Assembly: GCA_045632525.1 (NCBI GenBank)
Contig: JAZQWV010000020.1
Coordinates: 1-27,193, forward strand
DNA: 27,193 nucleotides
Source: Fimenecus sp045632525
Lineage (GTDB): Bacteria; Bacillota; Clostridia; Oscillospirales; Acutalibacteraceae
Direction of reading: 5' to 3'
Shown piece by piece: positions 22,695-27,193 of this stretch. Both the position numbers and the translations under genes were made by a program. The notes beneath the pieces were generated by a model that searched no databases, was not told the origin of the DNA, and was given only the letters and a program-made list of their open reading frames with translations. How positions within the stretch are numbered: position 1 is the first letter of the stretch; each line of letters starts with the position of its first letter.

Positions 22695-22700
22695 AGGTGA
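22695..22700 (+). promoter_or_regulatory. Ribosome binding site that sets the carboxypeptidase start
   Basis: AGGTGA, 5 bases before the GTG at 22706. The upstream in-frame GTG at 22697 is part of this site, so it cannot be the start. Confidence 0.8.
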
Positions 22701-22705
22701 TTTTT

Positions 22706-24043
22706 GTGAAGAAGTTTTTATCTGTACTACTCGTTATCACAATTTTAATATGTTCATTTACAATAAGTGCAAGTGCATCCTTCAATTCGCTTTTAGAAAC
22801 CGAATCTGAAATTGTGCTTCTTGTAAGTCTGGATGACGGAACCGTCATTCTGGATAAAAATGCTGATAAGCGTTCTGCCCCTGCATCTCTCACTAAAATA
22901 GTTACTTGTATACTTGTGCTTGAAAATTGCTCGGATTTGTCAGCAAAAGTCACCTGTAAAAAAGAGAGTCTTGCCGGACTTCAGGAAAGAAATGCAGTAA
23001 CTGTCGGAATTCTTGCCGGTGAAACATTAACTGTCAAAGATTTGCTGTATTGTATGATGCTTCCTTCTGCTGCCGATGCTACAAACATTCTTGCTGATTA
23101 TGTAGGTGGCGGAATTGATAATTTTGTCGTTATGATGAACGAGTTTGTCAGCAATTTAGGTTGCAACAGCACTAAGTTTGTAAATCCACATGGTCTTGAT
23201 GAAGAACCAAATGGCTATACAACAGCAAACGATTTATATAAAATCACAAAATATGCTCTTGAAAATGATACATTTAAAGAAATTGTCGGCACAAGAAAAT
23301 ATGATGTTGCACCAACTGACAAATATCCTCATACAAGATATCTTCACAACACAAATAAAACAATGAACCCCGGTATCCCTGACTATTATCATAAGGCAGT
23401 CACCGGAGTTAAAACAGGTACCACTGATGCTGCCGGTCGTTGTCTTATTTCAACCGCATCTCAGGATGGATACAACTATATGCTCATTGTTATGAATGCG
23501 CCACAATATGATATTGATAATGATGGCGTTGAAGAAAATGTTGCACTTACTGACACTAAAAAAATATATAACTGGGCGTTTGACAACATTGAGCTTACAA
23601 AGGTAACAAACACGACCGATGTTGTAAAAGTTATCGACGTTAAATACAATAGTAAAATTGACCACTTGCGACTTCTCCCTGCAAAAGAAATTTCTGCTCT
23701 TGTTCCTATAGGTACAGAATCAGGAAGCCTTGTTGTACGAGCTATTGAGAATGAAACGGAATCTCCGGCAAAGGCTCCAATCAAAAAAGGAGACATTCTC
23801 GGTAAGGCAGAAATCCTTTATGGGGACACCATCGTTGGAACAGTTGACCTTGTTGCTGCAGAAGATGTAAAATTTAATATTTTCGTATGGATTTTTGAAA
23901 TGATTAAAGCTCTTTTCTCAACACTCATTTTCAAAATACTTTTTGCTGTAGCAGTAGTTCTTCTTATTATTTATATTCTTCTTATTATCCGAAAAAACAG
24001 AATTAAAGCAAAACGCAAAAAATTAAGAATTGTAAAAGGCTGA
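22706..24043 (+). CDS. D-alanyl-D-alanine carboxypeptidase (S11, PBP5-like)
   Basis: 445 residues starting at a GTG. Signal peptide (MKKFLSVLLVITILICSFTI), then the S11 penicillin-binding domain. The catalytic S61-L-T-K64 is clear, and KTGTT lies in GVKTGTTDAAGR. The second motif is S121-A-A (LPSAADATNIL), with Ala where S-x-N normally has Asn. A PBP5_C-like beta domain follows (about 295-390). A C-terminal membrane segment (about 400-430) and a basic tail anchor it, rather than the usual amphipathic helix. The enzyme trims the terminal D-Ala of peptidoglycan stem peptides outside the cell. First gene of an envelope operon; the GT2 start is 8 bp downstream. Confidence 0.9.
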   Translation: MKKFLSVLLVITILICSFTISASASFNSLLETESEIVLLVSLDDGTVILDKNADKRSAPASLTKIVTCILVLENCSDLSAKVTCKKESLAGLQERNAVTVGILAGETLTVKDLLYCMMLPSAADATNILADYVGGGIDNFVVMMNEFVSNLGCNSTKFVNPHGLDEEPNGYTTANDLYKITKYALENDTFKEIVGTRKYDVAPTDKYPHTRYLHNTNKTMNPGIPDYYHKAVTGVKTGTTDAAGRCLISTASQDGYNYMLIVMNAPQYDIDNDGVEENVALTDTKKIYNWAFDNIELTKVTNTTDVVKVIDVKYNSKIDHLRLLPAKEISALVPIGTESGSLVVRAIENETESPAKAPIKKGDILGKAEILYGDTIVGTVDLVAAEDVKFNIFVWIFEMIKALFSTLIFKILFAVAVVLLIIYILLIIRKNRIKAKRKKLRIVKG

Positions 24044-24051
24044 TACAGATT

Positions 24052-25035
24052 ATGAAACTTTCTTTAATTGTTCCTTGTTATAACGAACAAGACAATATAT
24101 TCCCATTCTTTGAAGAAACCGCAAAGGCTTTTAAAGAATTGCCAAAAGCAATAAATTCAATCGAAATTATTTTTGTAAACGACGGAAGCACCGACCTTAC
24201 ATCGCAAAAATTAAAAGAACTTTACTCGTCATATTCATCGGTGGTTTCAGTTATCGAGTTCTCCCGTAATTTTGGTAAGGAGGCTGCTATGCTTGCCGGT
24301 CTTCGCCATGCTCAAGGGGATTTTGTAACAATTATCGATGCTGATTTGCAACAGCGTCCGGAATTTGTTGTGGATATGGTTAATCATCTTCTTGAAAATG
24401 AAGATTGTGATATGGTTGCCGCTTATCAGGCTGAAAGAATCGAAGGAAAAGTAATGTCCTTTTTCAAAAAAATGTTCTACAAATGTATCAACCTGACAAG
24501 TGAAACAGATTTTTATCAGGGTGCCAGTGATTTCAGAACCTTCAGAAAAAGAGTTGCTGAAGCTATTATTTCATTACCTGAATATTATCGTTTTTCAAAG
24601 GGCATTTTCTCCTGGATTGGTTTTGATACATTTTATATGCCATACAAGGCGGAAGAGCGTCACTCCGGAAAATCAAAATGGTCTTTTTTCAAGTTTTTCA
24701 AATATGCAATTGATGGTATTATTGCTTTCACCACTTTACCATTAAAGGTTTCTACAGGGTTGGGAGTCCTCACTTTTATGGCATCAATACTTTATATGTT
24801 TGTTGTTATTATCCAAAAGCTTTTCTTTGGGGTGGATGTACCAGGTTATGCTACAATAGTTGTTTTAATCCTCTTCCTTGGTGGTTTACAGCTTCTCCTT
24901 TTGGGTGTTGTCGGAGAATATCTTGCACGCACTTACATTCAAGGTAAAAATCGTCCTGTATATATTGAAAAAAAGGTGCTTAAAGCAAAAAAGAAGTCAT
25001 CAGAAAAGGATTTTGACATTGAAAACAATCATTAA
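24052..25035 (+). CDS. Polyprenyl-phosphate glycosyltransferase, GT2 (GtrB/DPM1-like)
   Basis: 327 residues. GT2 N terminus MKLSLIVPCYNEQDN, then VNDGSTD (42-48) and the DAD motif at 96-98 (IIDADLQQRPE), which holds the metal and UDP-sugar. The middle SRNFGKEAAMLAG is typical of GtrB/DPM1 proteins. Two C-terminal membrane segments (about 230-300) anchor it. It should transfer a sugar from UDP-sugar to undecaprenyl phosphate on the inner face; the sugar is then used on a cell-wall polymer. The GtrA-like gene overlaps its end, matching the known GtrA-GtrB pairing. A weak AAAAGG site upstream suggests coupling with the carboxypeptidase. Confidence 0.92.
   Translation: MKLSLIVPCYNEQDNIFPFFEETAKAFKELPKAINSIEIIFVNDGSTDLTSQKLKELYSSYSSVVSVIEFSRNFGKEAAMLAGLRHAQGDFVTIIDADLQQRPEFVVDMVNHLLENEDCDMVAAYQAERIEGKVMSFFKKMFYKCINLTSETDFYQGASDFRTFRKRVAEAIISLPEYYRFSKGIFSWIGFDTFYMPYKAEERHSGKSKWSFFKFFKYAIDGIIAFTTLPLKVSTGLGVLTFMASILYMFVVIIQKLFFGVDVPGYATIVVLILFLGGLQLLLLGVVGEYLARTYIQGKNRPVYIEKKVLKAKKKSSEKDFDIENNH
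25005..25010 (+). promoter_or_regulatory. Ribosome binding site for the GtrA-like gene
   Basis: AAAGGA inside the 3' end of the glycosyltransferase gene, 8 bases before the TTG at 25019. Confidence 0.6.
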
Positions 25036-25444
25036 TTTGTATAAAAAGTATAAAGAACTTATAAATTACATTATTGTTGGTGGTCTGACCACCGTTGTAA
25101 GTATGGCTATCTTTTATGGTAGCACATGGACTTTTCTGGATGGCAACGACGCATTTCAATTGCAAGTCGCAAACGTTGTCTCGTGGATTGGTGCTGTGCT
25201 CTTTTCCTATGTTGCCAACAGATTGTTTGTTTTTGAAAGCAAAAGCCCTAAGATAGTTAAAGAATTTATAGCATTTGTTTCGTCAAGATTGCTTACTCTT
25301 CTTTTGGATATGGGTACAATGTGGTTGCTTTCAACTATTCTTAGTGTGAATTATAATATATCAAAAATAATTGCTATGGTGTTAGTCACAGTGGGGAATT
25401 ATGTGATAAGCAAATTTTTGGTGTTTAAAAAGGGTGAAAAATAA
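25019..25444 (+). CDS. GtrA-family membrane protein
   Basis: 141 residues with four hydrophobic segments: YIIVGGLTTVVSMAIFYG, VVSWIGAVLFSYVANRLFVF, RLLTLLLDMGTMWLLSTI and IIAMVLVTVGNYVISKFLVF, the GtrA signature. GtrA proteins are proposed to flip a polyprenyl-linked sugar made by GtrB across the membrane. The frame runs back to an ATG at 24878, but that part lies inside the glycosyltransferase gene and looks nothing like GtrA. I take the TTG at 25019, which gives MKTIINLYKKYKEL and has AAAGGA 8 bases upstream; TTG at 25013 is the alternative. The 17-bp overlap with the upstream gene suggests translational coupling. Confidence 0.85.
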   Translation: MKTIINLYKKYKELINYIIVGGLTTVVSMAIFYGSTWTFLDGNDAFQLQVANVVSWIGAVLFSYVANRLFVFESKSPKIVKEFIAFVSSRLLTLLLDMGTMWLLSTILSVNYNISKIIAMVLVTVGNYVISKFLVFKKGEK

Positions 25445-25456
25445 GGGGGATTTGTA

Positions 25457-27043
25457 ATGTCAGAGAGAAATGACATTCCAAGAGCAAAATCACCAGAAGA
25501 AGTTGGTGTTTCTGCAAAAGTTGTTAAATCTTTTTTAGAAGATGGTGCAAAAAAAGGTTATGAATTTCATAGTCTGATGGTCATACGTCATGGCAAAGTT
25601 GCTGTTGAGTGGTATAATGAGCCATACAACAAAGATACTCCTCAGGCTGTTTATTCTGTAAGCAAATCATTCACTTCAACTGCTATTGGCTTTGCCATTA
25701 ACGAAGGTCTCATTTCTCTTGATACAAAAGTTGTGGACATTTTTCCTGATTATCCGCCAAAAAAATCAGATCCTCGTTTTGAAAAGCTTACTGTACATAA
25801 TCTTCTGAGAATGTCCTCTGGTAAACAACCAAGCTTTCTTTCTGACAAAAGCAAGGTTGACTGGATTAAGGACTTCATAAATTCACCTTGGGTTTTTGAG
25901 CCGGGTGAAAAGTTCCTTTATATTAATGAAAATATTTTTATACTCTCAGCTATTATCAATCGCGTAACAGGATTGAGTATGAGAGAATATCTTGAGCCTC
26001 GTCTTTTTAAGCCTCTTGATATAGATTTTCCTTTCTGGGAAACTGACCGTAATGGTGTTGAAGCAGGCGGATGGGGACTTTATCTTAAAACGGAAGATAT
26101 TGCAAAACTTGCTCTCTGTTACCAGCAAAAAGGTGTTTATAACGGCATTCAGGTCATCCCTGAAGAATGGACAACCCAAGCAACTAAGAAGCAAATTGAC
26201 AACGAATATAACAGACCCGGCACAGACGCATCCTATGGATATGGATATTGCTTCTGGAAAAACAGTATTGACGAAGACTCATTCCGTGCGGATGGTATGT
26301 TCTCTCAATTTGGTATCGGTATTCCAAAATATGATGCAACTGTTGTTCTTACATCTGCCGTCACTGATGAAACAGGCTGTCTTGAACATCTTTTCAACTA
26401 TTTCCCAAAAGCGTTTGAAGAAACAAATAATGAAAGTGAAAACATTAAAAACACTTGCGTTGAGCCGTTATATCCAAGTGACCGTCCCGCAACAGAGGAC
26501 GCTATCAAAGACAGATATATTAAATTCAGAAAGAAGCTTCTGCTCAACCTTACAGGATTTCAGTTAAGTGTTCTTCCAATGGCAGTTACATATATGCTTA
26601 CGGACAAGCCCGGTAATATCGATATGGTCAAATTTGATTTTGACGAAAAAGAATGTCGAATGAAATGGTCGGAAGGGCTTGAAACAAACACAATCATATT
26701 AGGTCTTGATGGAAGATACCGTTATTCAAAGATCACTCTTGGCAATATTGATTTTACAGTTTGTGCAAATGCAATGTGGCTTGATGATGAAAGTCTTCTT
26801 GTTACAATAAGACCTATTCAGACTGTCGCTAAGAGAAATCTTATTTTTGAATTCAAACCAAAAGACAAGGTTATTATGATTCCGTCGAGCTCACCATCAG
26901 GTGCCGAAATTCTTAATAACCTGACAGGATTCTTTGAGCAGATGATTCCAAACAAAGCAATTCTTAAGGTTTTCAACAAAGTAATGGCATGCGCACCAAA
27001 AATCCTTGAGCCTAAGCATTATGGAAAATTTATTGAAAAATAA
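25457..27043 (+). CDS. Serine hydrolase, class-C beta-lactamase/PBP-like fold
   Basis: 528 residues. The N-terminal domain (1 to about 310) is a beta-lactamase-family hydrolase: S67-V-S-K70 (YSVSKSFTS), Y155-I-N157 (LYINENI), and the glycine-rich GYGYCFW near the third motif. The C-terminal ~200 residues are beta-rich with no family I can name. No signal peptide, so it may be a cytoplasmic esterase or amidase, not a drug-resistance enzyme. Candidate substrates are D-amino-acid peptides or esters. Ribosome site AAGGGGGAT. Last gene of the envelope operon, 12 bp after GtrA, followed by a strong terminator. Confidence 0.88.
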   Translation: MSERNDIPRAKSPEEVGVSAKVVKSFLEDGAKKGYEFHSLMVIRHGKVAVEWYNEPYNKDTPQAVYSVSKSFTSTAIGFAINEGLISLDTKVVDIFPDYPPKKSDPRFEKLTVHNLLRMSSGKQPSFLSDKSKVDWIKDFINSPWVFEPGEKFLYINENIFILSAIINRVTGLSMREYLEPRLFKPLDIDFPFWETDRNGVEAGGWGLYLKTEDIAKLALCYQQKGVYNGIQVIPEEWTTQATKKQIDNEYNRPGTDASYGYGYCFWKNSIDEDSFRADGMFSQFGIGIPKYDATVVLTSAVTDETGCLEHLFNYFPKAFEETNNESENIKNTCVEPLYPSDRPATEDAIKDRYIKFRKKLLLNLTGFQLSVLPMAVTYMLTDKPGNIDMVKFDFDEKECRMKWSEGLETNTIILGLDGRYRYSKITLGNIDFTVCANAMWLDDESLLVTIRPIQTVAKRNLIFEFKPKDKVIMIPSSSPSGAEILNNLTGFFEQMIPNKAILKVFNKVMACAPKILEPKHYGKFIEK

Positions 27044-27049
27044 ATAAAA

Positions 27050-27090
27050 ATTACTCCACTTGTTCACTCGAACCAGTGGAGTTTTTTTCT
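27050..27090. terminator. Intrinsic terminator between converging genes
   Basis: ACTCCACT (27053-27060) pairs with AGTGGAGT (27075-27082), followed by seven T residues. The minus strand also has an AT-rich tail, so it may serve the partial gene on the right. Confidence 0.88.
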
Positions 27091-27193
27091 ATTTTATTCT
27101 TGGCAAACCATCTATCAAAGCAATATGGTCCATATAAAACTGTCGTGTTTCCTCTGTTTTTCCATTCATACCGATAACTGCACCGTGGTCACC
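27089..27193 (-). CDS. Partial gene, C-terminal 34 residues, family not recognised
   Basis: The minus frame is open from the window edge to a TAG at 27089-27091. The peptide has GDHGAVIGMNGKTEETRQFY, then MDHIALIDGLPRIK. The stop lies against a terminator, which supports a real gene end. The family cannot be decided from this fragment. Confidence 0.55.
   Translation of the reverse strand, partial: GDHGAVIGMNGKTEETRQFYMDHIALIDGLPRIK

Noticed and set aside
27061..27074. tRNA T-arm-like GGTTCGAGTGAAC on the minus strand
   Set aside because: It is the loop of a terminator hairpin, and no acceptor, D or anticodon arms are nearby.
1..27193. CRISPR array, insertion sequence, prophage or integrated element
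   Set aside because: No regularly spaced repeats, transposase, integrase or phage genes were seen, and no target-site duplications flank any block.

Overview
The window looks like chromosomal DNA from a low-GC Gram-positive anaerobe, most likely a gut or rumen clostridium near the Oscillospiraceae/Ruminococcaceae. This placement is inferred. It rests on AT-rich intergenic DNA, strong AGGAGG/AGGTGA ribosome sites, U-tailed hairpin terminators, sigma-A-like promoters with 17-bp spacers, lipobox lipoproteins, and families typical of that group (EFR1 flavodoxin/ferredoxin, DUF6472, DUF3892, M20C dipeptidase, GPH symporter, GH2 and GH31 glycosidases). I see no rRNA, tRNA, CRISPR array, insertion sequence or phage module. 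Gene density is high and no gap without a gene exceeds about 150 bp.

Layout. 1-1620 (+) is the 3' part of a LacZ-type GH2 beta-galactosidase. 1664-6598 (-) holds a calcineurin-like phosphoesterase, a GPH sugar:cation symporter, a YhhN/TMEM86 membrane protein, a 59-residue Cys-rich DUF6472 protein and a CaCA cation antiporter. 6746-10528 (-) is a peptide-use block: M20C dipeptidase PepD, OPT-family transporter and a PqqD-like protein whose start overlaps the transporter stop. 10654-13452 (-) is an unusual run: EFR1 flavodoxin/ferredoxin, isoprenylcysteine-methyltransferase-like membrane protein, lipoprotein, DUF4434 protein. A divergent promoter pair separates it from a ChbG/YdjC carbohydrate deacetylase (+). 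14499-15224 (-) is a MerR/TipA-type regulator with an apparently autoregulated promoter. 15283-19035 (-) is a sulfatase operon (half-size EamA transporter, sulfatase, aldo/keto reductase, Gfo/Idh/MocA oxidoreductase), divergent from a small DUF3892 protein. 19505-22596 (-) holds a phosphoesterase, a GH31 glycosidase and a rhodanese lipoprotein. 22706-27043 (+) is a cell-envelope operon: D,D-carboxypeptidase, polyprenyl-phosphate glycosyltransferase, GtrA-like membrane protein, class-C-like serine hydrolase. A partial unrecognised gene enters from the right end.

Working picture. Much of the window serves uptake and breakdown of sugars (GH2, GH31, GPH symporter, sulfatase, deacetylase, two sugar-type oxidoreductases) and of peptides (OPT, PepD). 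The right end is envelope modification. Most operons begin with a recognisable promoter. Several promoters coincide with inverted repeats that look like operators, including a 16-bp palindrome over the YhhN/GPH promoter, a textbook 19-bp-spacer MerR promoter, and a 9-bp inverted repeat over the sulfatase operon promoter.

The most interesting points are the translationally coupled OPT-PqqD pair beside a dipeptidase, the EFR1-methyltransferase-lipoprotein-DUF4434 cluster, and a composition change near 20.7-21.9 kb: GATC is absent from the first 21.9 kb and CCGG becomes several-fold more common to the right. I found no clear phage-defence or other wholly new system.
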